The notes under the pieces are model-generated. The model ran no database searches and had not been told where the DNA came from. It was given only the letters and a program-made list of their open reading frames with translations. DNA of 7,770 nt from Bacteroidales bacterium (GTDB lineage: Bacteria > Bacteroidota > Bacteroidia > Bacteroidales > UBA7960), in NCBI GenBank assembly GCA_007122745.1, contig SKTA01000014.1:1-7770 (forward strand), written 5' to 3'. Below, one piece after another: positions 1 through 6,175 of this stretch. Position numbers and translations under genes: made by a program. Position 1 is the stretch's first letter. Each line of letters opens with the position of its first letter.

Positions 1-2
1 AG

Positions 3-326
3 AAATTTGGGATGCTGCAGCCCAGCGCATCCACCACGCAGGCAGTTCGTGCCGTTTTCATCATGGATCCAGAGGCAAAAGTAAGGGCGATCCTTTATTA
101 TCCTTTGAGCACAGGGCGCAACATGGACGAAATCAAACGTATGATTATCGCCATGCAAAAGGCGGACAAGGAGCAGATTGCCACACCAGCCAACTGGCAG
201 CCCGGTGATGACGTGATCATTCCCCCTCCCGGCTCTTGCGGTGTCGCAAAAGACCGCGTTCAAACCAAAGTGGACGACCAATATTGCCTGGATTGGTTTA
301 TGTGCTTCAGGAAAGAAAAGAAGTAA
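3..326 (+). CDS. Peroxiredoxin, Prx6/1-Cys type, C-terminal part (5' truncated by window edge)
   Basis: Reduces hydrogen peroxide and alkyl hydroperoxides in the cytoplasm through a peroxidatic cysteine. The first codon in the window is internal, and about 107 residues are visible up to TAA. Visible family signatures are KFGMLQP, TTQAVRAVFIMDP, ILYYPLSTGRNMDEI and the C-terminal-domain stretch TPANWQPGDDVIIPP. These place it in the Prx6 (1-Cys) subfamily rather than the AhpC/2-Cys group. The peroxidatic-cysteine half lies before the window. The tail carries CGVAKDRV and then a Cys-x5-Cys pair (codons at 285-287 and 303-305, CLDWFMC). The same spacing occurs in archaeal ApTPx-type enzymes, where one of the pair acts as resolving cysteine. 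The ATG at 12 sits in the middle of the conserved fold and is not the true start. A strong terminator follows directly. Family assignment is secure; the resolving-cysteine role is inferred. Confidence 0.93.
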   Translation, partial: KFGMLQPSASTTQAVRAVFIMDPEAKVRAILYYPLSTGRNMDEIKRMIIAMQKADKEQIATPANWQPGDDVIIPPPGSCGVAKDRVQTKVDDQYCLDWFMCFRKEKK

Positions 327-340
327 GAAGTTTTCTTATA

Positions 341-378
341 AAAAAACAGCCGGCTCAAATGAGTCCGGCTGTTTTTTT
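341..378. terminator. Bidirectional intrinsic terminator between convergent genes
   Basis: The arms ACAGCCGG (346-353) and CCGGCTGT (365-372) pair perfectly. They are extended by CTC/GAG above a one-base bulge (T364), with an AAAT loop. An A-run (341-346) lies on the left and a T7 run (372-378) on the right, so a U-tract follows the hairpin in either direction. It lies 15 nt after the peroxiredoxin stop and 14 nt from the stop of the convergent beta-barrel gene, and can end both transcripts. Confidence 0.93.
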
Positions 379-391
379 ATAAAGACTTTAA

Positions 392-1024
392 CTATAAATA
401 ATAGATCAATCCAAAATTAACAGATCTGGCGTCAAGTCTCAGGCTGAACCTGCTTTCGATGTATTTATCATCGTTTGCATCTTTCTCGCGGTAAAGATTA
501 TAGCCAATAAGCCCAAAGTGTGCATCAATGCTCAGGTTGGGCATCAGGTAGTAATAGACTCCGGGACGCAGGCCAAAACCCATAGTGAATATGCCCGGAC
601 CATCTGTAACTGTACCACCGGACTTGGATTTTGTACCACCAAAGCCTAAATCGAAACCCGCCTGAGCAAATAAACCTGCTTGATCATCACCCACGGAGTA
701 GCGTGCAAAAGGAGCAACATGAAACATGTTCTGGCTGTCAACAATCTCGGTGCCACCCGGAGTCCGTTTCACTGAATTCCGGCTAAAACCAATCCCTGCA
801 CCAACGGACAGATTGTCATCCAGAAACATCCCGGCTAGCGGCATAATGGTTAAATTGGTCCTGGTTGGACCTTCCGTAGTCGTATTACCAATGACGTCCT
901 TATCAGAGGTCACTGTAAAGCTCAAAGCTCCTCCAACAAACATTCCACCGGCAGGTAGCTGTGCAATCGTTCCTATTGATAAAAAGAAGAACAATCCAAT
1001 AAACAATACAATTTTTGTTTTCAT
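392..1024 (-). CDS. Outer-membrane beta-barrel protein (small porin/OmpA-OmpX-like barrel)
   Basis: A 210-residue protein with a clear signal peptide (residues 1-21, MKTKIVLFIGLFFFLSIGTIA, likely cleaved before QLPAGG). The mature part is a run of amphipathic, glycine- and aromatic-rich strands: GGMFVGGALSFTV, LSVGAGIGFSR, FHVAPFARYSV, AGLFAQAGFDLGFGG, FGLRPGVYYYL, LSIDAHFGLIGYN. It ends in FGLIYYL, an aromatic C-terminal strand of the kind recognised by the BAM machinery. Size and pattern match the small outer-membrane beta-barrel families common in Bacteroidota, probably 8 strands. Hydrophilic stretches such as residues 40-57, 84-98 and 130-144 would be surface loops. The start is ATG, with an A/T-rich leader and no Shine-Dalgarno. 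It is transcribed divergently from the TM2 gene and convergently with the peroxiredoxin. The exact role is not recognisable: it could be structural, an adhesin or a small channel. Confidence 0.85.
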   Translation of the reverse strand: MKTKIVLFIGLFFFLSIGTIAQLPAGGMFVGGALSFTVTSDKDVIGNTTTEGPTRTNLTIMPLAGMFLDDNLSVGAGIGFSRNSVKRTPGGTEIVDSQNMFHVAPFARYSVGDDQAGLFAQAGFDLGFGGTKSKSGGTVTDGPGIFTMGFGLRPGVYYYLMPNLSIDAHFGLIGYNLYREKDANDDKYIESRFSLRLDARSVNFGLIYYL

Positions 1025-1098
1025 GAAATATGATTTTGGTTTATTTATTAAATTACACTATAAAGATAGATATAAATTGAAAATAATGTATGTTGATA

Positions 1099-1128
1099 TT
1101 GTATGCTATTGTTTTTTTATTATATTTG
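1099..1128 (+). promoter_or_regulatory. Bacteroidota-type sigma promoter for the TM2 gene
   Basis: TATATTTG at 1121-1128 matches the Bacteroidota -7 consensus TAnnTTTG exactly. TTG at 1099-1101 lies 19 nt upstream, the expected -33 spacing. The ATG of the TM2-domain gene starts 33 nt after the -7 box. No equally good match faces the beta-barrel gene on the other strand. Confidence 0.6.
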
Positions 1129-1161
1129 AAATGAATTTTATCCACAAAAATCTGGTTTTTT

Positions 1162-1569
1162 ATGAAAAAAGCACTTTTATCATTGTTGTTTTTATGCTTT
1201 GGCTTGTTCAGCACTCAGGCCAATGCAAGCATGTATCATCTTGACCATGAAGCAGTAGATCAAATGTTCGCGCAAGCTGAACAGGTTGACATGCTGGCCA
1301 TGAACAGCATGGCACCCATGGCTGCCACTACCACATTTGTCGCACAGGAAAAGGATCCGGTTATTGCATTCATCCTGGCCTGGTTCCTTGGTCCTCTGGG
1401 GATTCACCGTGCGTATTTGGGTACCTCTACCGGTACGATCATTGGTTATATTTTAACCGCCGGGGGGTGTGGGATTATCGCTTTTGTTGACTGGGTTATG
1501 TTATTGATCGGCATGATCAATGATGACATCAGTAAATACGTGGATAATCCCAGATTCTTTATGTGGTAA
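1162..1569 (+). CDS. TM2-domain protein with N-terminal signal peptide
   Basis: A 135-residue membrane protein. Residues 1-22 form a signal peptide (MKKALLSLLFLCFGLFSTQA, then NAS). Residues 23-65 are a Met/Ala-rich hydrophilic linker. Residues 66-118 are a TM2 domain: two hydrophobic helices joined by a tight turn, with the family motif GPLGIHRAYLG at about 77-87, then GTIIGYILTAGGCG and FVDWVMLLIG. The tail NDDISKYVDNPRFFMW is short and polar. TM2 domains occur in bacteria and animals, but no biochemical function can be assigned from sequence. The start is ATG at 1162, downstream of a good promoter. The stop lies 1 nt from the stop of the convergent helical-repeat gene, so the transcript must run into or end within that gene; a hairpin at 1621-1643 may serve. 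The G-x-x-Y-x-G turn resembles the VPGLG turn of the two convergent genes. Confidence 0.88.
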   Translation: MKKALLSLLFLCFGLFSTQANASMYHLDHEAVDQMFAQAEQVDMLAMNSMAPMAATTTFVAQEKDPVIAFILAWFLGPLGIHRAYLGTSTGTIIGYILTAGGCGIIAFVDWVMLLIGMINDDISKYVDNPRFFMW

Positions 1570-1570
1570 G

Positions 1571-2464
1571 CTAGTTATCAGCAAGGTACGCATCTACCGC
1601 AAGAAGAAAAACTGACAATGCCGTCTGGAGATCCTCCAGACGGTTATTCTTATTTGTGGCAGCCAGTTCACCCGCATGCCTGATCCCGCCAAAATAAAAT
1701 GACTGCCAGGGTCCCAGACCGGCAAAAAATGATGCAATGTAGTAACCATTGTATGCCATAACCCCAAAAGCCGCCAAAGAGGCGAGCTGTGAAAAGCCAT
1801 TTAATAAGCCCCATCCGAACTCCCCGGCATATATTTGTCCCAAACCGGGAACAAATGTTGAGCGCAATCGCGCGCGCTCCGCATCCATTCTGAAGACCTT
1901 CTCATAGCCGGAAAGAATTTCATCATATTTTACCAACTTATTCTGCAAGAAAATACCATCATCAAGATATTTTGTAATCCATAATTCAAGATGTGTGCGC
2001 AAATCATCCCATTGCTGAAGGTCGGCAAGCACCATGGCCTGCAATAGGAAGTAACGATGTAATGGGAAATGGCCAAAAGCATGTTTCAGCTGCAACAGTG
2101 TCGCAAAAGCTTCATCAGACCTGTTATCCATATATGAACAAAACGCATATTGATAGAGGATCTCAAAGCGCAAACTGTCGTCTCCCCTAAAATGGAAAGA
2201 TCTCTGCAGGTCGTTTCGTGCTTTCCCAAACGCCCCCAATTGCTTCAATGCCTGTGCTTTTTGGAGATTAGCCATGGCACGTATTTCAGAAGATCCTGAG
2301 AAAAACAACACGCGCTCATATTCTATTGATGCTTCAAAATAGTTTTCTGAAGCAAACAAAGCGTCTGCCTTTTTGAACACATCGTCAGCTGCATATATCC
2401 TTTCAATTAAAGGCGTTGCGCAAAGGAATGTGCATATCAAACAAAATACGTTGTTCCATTTCAT
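1571..2464 (-). CDS. Exported helical-repeat protein with C-terminal VPGLG membrane domain (paralogue 1)
   Basis: A 297-residue protein and the last gene of the five-gene minus-strand operon. Residues 1-26 are a signal peptide (MKWNNVFCLICTFLCATPLI, then ERIYA). Residues about 27-195 are alpha-helical and look like TPR-type repeats (FKKADALFASENYFEASIEY, ANLQKAQALKQLGAFGKA, ILYQYAFCSYMDNRSDEAFA). After a basic stretch (ERARLRS), residues 204-262 form a membrane domain: FVPGLGQIYAGEFGWGLLNG, then hydrophobic segments to FYFGGIRHAGE. A final hydrophobic helix (SVFLLAVDAYL) closes the protein. The ATG start lies 62 nt inside the upstream paralogue in another frame. No other ATG keeps the signal peptide, so I trust this start. 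The architecture matches uncharacterised secreted proteins often found near yidD. The molecular function is unknown; a scaffold or membrane-assembly role is inferred only. Confidence 0.75.
   Translation of the reverse strand: MKWNNVFCLICTFLCATPLIERIYAADDVFKKADALFASENYFEASIEYERVLFFSGSSEIRAMANLQKAQALKQLGAFGKARNDLQRSFHFRGDDSLRFEILYQYAFCSYMDNRSDEAFATLLQLKHAFGHFPLHRYFLLQAMVLADLQQWDDLRTHLELWITKYLDDGIFLQNKLVKYDEILSGYEKVFRMDAERARLRSTFVPGLGQIYAGEFGWGLLNGFSQLASLAAFGVMAYNGYYIASFFAGLGPWQSFYFGGIRHAGELAATNKNNRLEDLQTALSVFLLAVDAYLADN
1621..1652 (+). terminator. Perfect hairpin inside the end of the convergent gene; candidate TM2 terminator
   Basis: CCGTCTGGAG (1621-1630) and CTCCAGACGG (1634-1643) pair over 10 bp with no mismatch around a 3-nt loop. 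TTATTCTTATTT follows. It lies 52 nt after the TM2 stop codon, on the plus strand. The bases also encode NNRLEDLQTAL of the minus-strand gene, so the hairpin would have to evolve within coding sequence. The T-tract is imperfect, so termination efficiency is uncertain. Confidence 0.45.
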
Positions 2465-3287
2465 AACGAAATTCCTGATTGACCCTTCGTGCTGCTACCG
2501 CACTTCCATAAATGTTGCCTGCATAAAAAATGCCTGTTACGCTGGCAGAAATGATAAACATGGGGCTTCCGGCTCCGCCACCCCTGTAAAAATCATAAGT
2601 GGTGAAACCCATGGCCGCCAGATACAAAAAACTGATGATCCCTTCCGAACTTTTCCCTGCATACACCCTTCCCAAACCGGGAACTGCTGCAGACAGTATT
2701 CCAGCCAATGCGGGCGATGGTGTCCGTGCGGTTTCAAGACGTTGGCGGTGCATTTCCATGTTGCGCTCCTGTTGTGCCATCACGTGAAAGTTGCCGTTAA
2801 AATGGCTGGCTTGTTTATGATATTCATTGAAATCGTTCTGCAACAAAGCAACGCCACTAATCTGAAAGCGTTGCATCGCTTCATGCATGCCACCTGGTGT
2901 TACAGGGATTTGTGCAAGTGTATTTTGCGCATCATGATGCCTGCCAACATGTGCCAGATTGTATGCACCAAAGAAATGGGATTTATGAAAAACCGGACTT
3001 TCCTCCCTAACTTTTAATAGCTTCTGCGCCGATATTTCAAGTTTTTTCTGGCGATACATCACCCAACCACTTAGATAATTCAAGGAGTCTTTTAAAAAGC
3101 TATCCTGATTATCAATACGATCAAGCAGATAGATTCCGGCATCAAAGTCCTCACGGGCAATCAAATGCAAAATAAAGTCAATTTCCTGACGCAGTTGACC
3201 GGAGTCATCAACGTCCCGGGCATTAGCAACACAAGTCATCATTATCAGAACAAAAAAAAAGAAAACTTGTATTAATAAATGTTTCAT
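2403..3287 (-). CDS. Exported helical-repeat protein with C-terminal VPGLG membrane domain (paralogue 2)
   Basis: A 294-residue protein with the same layout as its downstream neighbour. Residues 1-23 are a signal peptide (MKHLLIQVFFFFVLIMMTCV, then ANA). Residues 25-185 are helical, TPR-like (IAREDFDAGIYLLDRIDN, NYLSGWVMYRQKKLEISAQK, AYNLAHVGRHHDAQNTLAQI). Residues 192-265 form a membrane domain: AVPGLGRVYAGKSSEGIISF, then hydrophobic segments ending FYAGNIYGSAVAA. A polar tail follows. The shared VPGLG[QR][IV]YAG turn and the later F-Y-[FA]-G-[GN] motif show that the two genes are ancient tandem duplicates, although the helical parts have diverged strongly. The ATG overlaps the yidD stop by one base (TAATG), pointing to translational coupling. 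The signal peptide is encoded across a T9 run (A9 at 3252-3260 on the plus strand), which could slip. The function is unknown. Confidence 0.75.
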   Translation of the reverse strand: MKHLLIQVFFFFVLIMMTCVANARDVDDSGQLRQEIDFILHLIAREDFDAGIYLLDRIDNQDSFLKDSLNYLSGWVMYRQKKLEISAQKLLKVREESPVFHKSHFFGAYNLAHVGRHHDAQNTLAQIPVTPGGMHEAMQRFQISGVALLQNDFNEYHKQASHFNGNFHVMAQQERNMEMHRQRLETARTPSPALAGILSAAVPGLGRVYAGKSSEGIISFLYLAAMGFTTYDFYRGGGAGSPMFIISASVTGIFYAGNIYGSAVAARRVNQEFRYEMEQRILFDMHIPLRNAFN

Positions 3288-3763
3288 TATTCTCCCCTTC
3301 TGTAAATTTCGGGTTGCTCTGTAACTTTACCCCTTTGCGAATCAATCAACAATGGATGAATGTCGATTGCAGCAACCCTATTGCACCGAATCAGCCGGTC
3401 AGCAGTTGCTACAACCCCTTTAATCAAGCCATACTCCCTGATCAGGGTTTTGCTGAATGAGGAGCAGGAAGGGTGATAAAGACATTCTGAAGGGAGTTGT
3501 GGTGAAAGGTAGCGTTGATAGACAAACATCATCCCGGAAAAAGTGAGGGTAACGGGGTTATAACGTACCACCAAACGATTGCTGCGCGGCACAAGCAAGC
3601 TTGTTTCATTTGACTCGCGCTCTGTAGTACCGGCAAAACGCTCCATCAACATGTCATTATCACTAGCAAAGCTCTCTTGCGCATTCAGATCAAAAGACCC
3701 GATGTCCACCAAAACCAAGGAACAGATAAACAAAACAAAACTAATCAATATGTTGCGCATCAT
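3287..3763 (-). CDS. yidD: YidD-family membrane-insertion efficiency factor with N-terminal export signal
   Basis: YidD proteins sit at the inner membrane and help YidC/Sec insert proteins. Residues about 75-143 carry the family pattern: YQRYLSPQLPSECLYHPSCS with conserved cysteines C94 and C100, SKTLIREYGLIKGVVATADR, then RLIRCN with C127. The late G-x-DP-P segment of typical YidD is altered to AAIDIHPL. Canonical YidD is about 70-90 residues with only an amphipathic N-terminal helix. Here about 70 residues precede the domain: a hydrophobic signal or anchor (MRNILISFVLFICSLVLVDI, then GSFDLNA/QE) and a polar linker. I start at the ATG pair at 3763/3760. The frame stays open to a TTG at 3781, but that would only add residues before the signal. 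The start overlaps the upstream LolA-like gene by about 20-23 nt, and the stop overlaps the next ATG by 1 nt. Family call is firm; topology is the open question. Confidence 0.85.
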   Translation of the reverse strand: MMRNILISFVLFICSLVLVDIGSFDLNAQESFASDNDMLMERFAGTTERESNETSLLVPRSNRLVVRYNPVTLTFSGMMFVYQRYLSPQLPSECLYHPSCSSFSKTLIREYGLIKGVVATADRLIRCNRVAAIDIHPLLIDSQRGKVTEQPEIYRRGE

Positions 3764-4451
3764 CAGGTATTTCAAAGTCAAACCAGGAACTCACTGCCTG
3801 CCTGTTGGTCCTGACATCAGAGAATCGGACCCGATTCACTATGGAGTCGCCTCCGGGCAGATAGTTAAACTCCGTAACAGCAAGAGGCAGAATAATATCA
3901 GAATATATTTCAAAATCGGAATAAAACACCTTTTTAATCATCTTGCCTCCTGCATCATAATATGCAGCATAAATGGGCAGATGATCTTCATGAACCAGCT
4001 CTATATATGAAAACATATGGCTGTGTGCGCGGGGTGGAATCCACTGGGTGATCAGCAAACCATCCTTAAACTCGGTTCTGTCGATACTGAATCCCAGGTC
4101 ACGCAAACCAAGGTCCTGTGTTTTTCCGGTAAGAAAAAAGAAGATAAGATTGTTCTCCGAACTGTATTCCAGGCCTTGCGCACGGTATACGGTTTGATCT
4201 TCAAGGTCATATATTGTAAGCTCCCCTTGACGGTTTGTGATCATCACTTTATTTAAAGGGGCATCCATCCGGGTAATCAGTTTGCCATCCAACGCCTGAT
4301 AATAAAGATCGGCATGCAAAACAGCAGTCTTCCCTGCCTGCAAACTCTGACTTTCCATGTGCAGCATGATACGATCCACGCCAAACATGGAAAAACCGCT
4401 GACAATCAGAATAACCAATATTGCCAAAGCATAGGCTAAATTGTTTTTCAT
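3741..4451 (-). CDS. Envelope protein with LolA/outer-membrane-lipoprotein-carrier-like fold (tentative)
   Basis: A 236-residue protein with an N-terminal hydrophobic helix (residues about 5-24, YALAILVILIVSGFSMFGVD). It has no lipobox, so the helix is either an uncleaved anchor or an atypical signal. The rest alternates short beta-strands with charged turns: LHADLYYQALDGKLITRMDA, KVMITNRQGELTIYDLEDQT, LFFF-type strands near 103-107, then DHLPIYAAYYDAGGKMIKKV, YSDFEIYSDIILPLAVTEFN and SSWFDFEIPDD. The sequence of strand motifs (give-up-a-ligand sheet, Y-x-D-F near a P-x-x-x-x-x-x-Y, final F-x-[IV]-P) is reminiscent of LolA/LolB/LppX-like lipid- or lipoprotein-binding folds. Similarity is weak by eye, so this is inference. 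It follows the kinase with an ATGA overlap (4 nt) and precedes yidD with an overlap. The stop is TAG. An uncharacterised beta-rich periplasmic protein is the safe description. Confidence 0.6.
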   Translation of the reverse strand: MKNNLAYALAILVILIVSGFSMFGVDRIMLHMESQSLQAGKTAVLHADLYYQALDGKLITRMDAPLNKVMITNRQGELTIYDLEDQTVYRAQGLEYSSENNLIFFFLTGKTQDLGLRDLGFSIDRTEFKDGLLITQWIPPRAHSHMFSYIELVHEDHLPIYAAYYDAGGKMIKKVFYSDFEIYSDIILPLAVTEFNYLPGGDSIVNRVRFSDVRTNRQAVSSWFDFEIPDDAQHID

Positions 4452-6022
4452 AGCGCTAGTCCATTTGTTTTTTTCAGGATGATCCTGAAGGTTGTACCAT
4501 GATTTATCAATGAATGTTTTACAAACAGCTTACCACCGTGATAATTCTCGACAATCCTTTTGCTGAGCGATAAACCCAGTCCCCACCCGCTTTTCTTGCT
4601 GGTAAAGCCGGGGTTAAAAATGGCCTTTTGCTGAGATTGGGGAATTCCTTTCCCGTCATCCGAAATATCAATAAACACCTCTCCGGGATTATCTTGAATG
4701 GATAGGTAGATCTGTCCCTTCCCCTTCATGGCGTCAATCGCATTTTTTATGATATTCTCAACTACCCAGCCAAGCAGATTGCCGTTATGGGGTACTATCA
4801 CATCTTCATCAGGTGTGGCCAGTCTGAATGAAACCTTGCTGGATGTCCGCTTCTTCATGTACTCGAGCACCTCCACAATTGGGAGAACAACATTTGAATT
4901 GGTTAATTTAGGCGGTGATCCGATCTTTGAAAATCGTTCGGTAATATTCTCGAGACGCTGCACATCCTTTGTTATCTCTTGTATCGTTTCATCGTCCACC
5001 CCTTTCATTTTCAACATCTCAACCCATGCAAGAAGCGACGATAAAGGGGTGCCCAGTTGATGTGCAGTTTCTTTGGACATCCCCACCCAAACCTGATTTT
5101 GTTCGGCATTTCGGGCTATACTGAACAGGACATAGGCAACAAACAGCAGGATACTGACAGCCAAGAGCTGCAGGATGGGATAATACCGGAGCTGTGTCAG
5201 TAAAAAAGAGTTGGTATAATACACATAGCATTGGCCATAAGTGGGCAGGTTTACCTCCAGATACCGGTTTTTCCCCTTCATTGAAGACACCAGGTCCTGC
5301 ACCTGCGCTTCATTATCAAAATCGACACCTTGAATATTACCATGCGCGATCAGTTCATGCCGGGCAGCATCCACTACAATCACAGGAACATTGGCAGAGG
5401 AGTTAACAACGAGGTCTGAGAGAAAAGTGTCAATCAGGTCATTCATGATATCACGCAACTCGGTAAAAACTTTTGAATCCTGATAATATATATACCTGTG
5501 ACCACCTATGATTGTAAACCTGAGCGGGGGATACTTTGATAGGTAATCGGCAAGTTCACCCTCCATCTTTCGGTAATGGGAAAATCTTTGATCAAGGTTA
5601 CTTGTTGAAATCACCTCCCCCTCTTCGTCGGTAAGCACAAGCGGAATGGTTGTGTTGCTGTATAGAATATTGGTATAAAAGGTTAATGCTCCCTGGTCAA
5701 TGTCATCCCTGTTCAATCGATCATAGACCTGCTTGATCAACTCAACCCGTTCTGCTTCTTCGTTTTGTATCACGAAAAACAATCTTTCACTGTCGCGCAG
5801 CAAACTTTCCCTTTTACGGATCGCATCGACCCAAAGTTCAACACGCTGCCTTTCATCCCGGGCGATCTTTCGCACCATAATATCGGCATAGTAAAGCGAT
5901 GCGAGCACAATCAATGCGGCAAACCCAAGCAGGTAAAGCTTCCACTGCTGTTTGCGGGAATAGATCTGGAATCCGGTTATTTTTTTTATGAGGCTCAAGC
6001 TTTTTTGCTTTTTGATTGTCAA
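4448..6022 (-). CDS. Membrane sensor histidine kinase (two-component type)
   Basis: A 524-residue kinase and the first gene of the operon. TM1 (about 29-46, LYLLGFAALIVLASLYYA) and TM2 (about 281-303) flank a periplasmic sensor region of about 230 residues that does not match a named sensor domain by eye. The cytoplasmic part has the H-box MSKETAHQLGTPLSSLLAW with phosphoacceptor H321, an N-box ENIIKNAIDAM (422-432), a G1-box DDGKG (455-459), an F-box-like NPGFTSK and a G2-box GWGLGLSLSKRIV. All catalytic motifs are intact. No receiver domain or response regulator gene is visible, so the partner must be elsewhere. The start is TTG at 6022; the frame is closed upstream by a TGA at 6044-6046. 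An ATG at 6044 lies in a different frame. The stop overlaps the next gene by ATGA. Placing a sensor kinase first suggests signal input and envelope factors are co-regulated (inference). Confidence 0.9.
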   Translation of the reverse strand: MTIKKQKSLSLIKKITGFQIYSRKQQWKLYLLGFAALIVLASLYYADIMVRKIARDERQRVELWVDAIRKRESLLRDSERLFFVIQNEEAERVELIKQVYDRLNRDDIDQGALTFYTNILYSNTTIPLVLTDEEGEVISTSNLDQRFSHYRKMEGELADYLSKYPPLRFTIIGGHRYIYYQDSKVFTELRDIMNDLIDTFLSDLVVNSSANVPVIVVDAARHELIAHGNIQGVDFDNEAQVQDLVSSMKGKNRYLEVNLPTYGQCYVYYTNSFLLTQLRYYPILQLLAVSILLFVAYVLFSIARNAEQNQVWVGMSKETAHQLGTPLSSLLAWVEMLKMKGVDDETIQEITKDVQRLENITERFSKIGSPPKLTNSNVVLPIVEVLEYMKKRTSSKVSFRLATPDEDVIVPHNGNLLGWVVENIIKNAIDAMKGKGQIYLSIQDNPGEVFIDISDDGKGIPQSQQKAIFNPGFTSKKSGWGLGLSLSKRIVENYHGGKLFVKHSLINHGTTFRIILKKTNGLAL

Positions 6023-6175
6023 AAATATTAAAAATAAACCACATCAAAAACTTACATCATTATCAGTGTATTTCAACAGTTTTGAAACAAAAATACACAA
6101 ACATCCCCTGATTATACTTATTTTTGCATGCATCATTCAAACAAGTAGCTTTTAGTTACCAAGATTACTATTTAA
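6023..6175. promoter_or_regulatory. Divergent intergenic promoter region between kinase operon and GH3 gene
   Basis: Two copies of the -7-like octamer TATTTTTG lie here in opposite orientation: 6088-6095 on the minus strand (towards the kinase) and 6119-6126 on the plus strand (towards GH3, 50 nt before its ATG). Both fit TAnnTTTG. Neither has a TTG at the ideal 19-nt spacing, so these are weak calls in A/T-rich DNA. A TGCATGCA palindrome sits at 6125-6132 beside the plus-strand element and could be an operator. Nothing else stands out. Confidence 0.35.

Noticed and set aside
12..14. ATG at 12 as the start of a short protein
   Set aside because: The reading frame is open to the window edge, and KFGMLQP is an internal motif of peroxiredoxins, so this is a truncated gene.
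726..1244. Plus-strand open frame (172 codons) spanning the beta-barrel gene and intergenic region
   Set aside because: It is antisense to a clear secreted barrel gene, runs through the promoter region and overlaps the TM2 start; low-complexity product.
2373..3017. Long plus-strand open frame (214 codons)
   Set aside because: It lies antisense to the two paralogous repeat genes, which have signal peptides, conserved motifs and operon spacing. The antisense product is rich in Cys, His and Arg with no recognisable domain.
3764..3781. Upstream TTG start for yidD
   Set aside because: It would add six residues before a well-formed signal sequence and increase overlap with the upstream gene; the ATG pair at 3763/3760 is more likely.
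3579..4010. Plus-strand open frame (143 codons)
   Set aside because: It is antisense to the yidD and LolA-like genes and its product has no motif.
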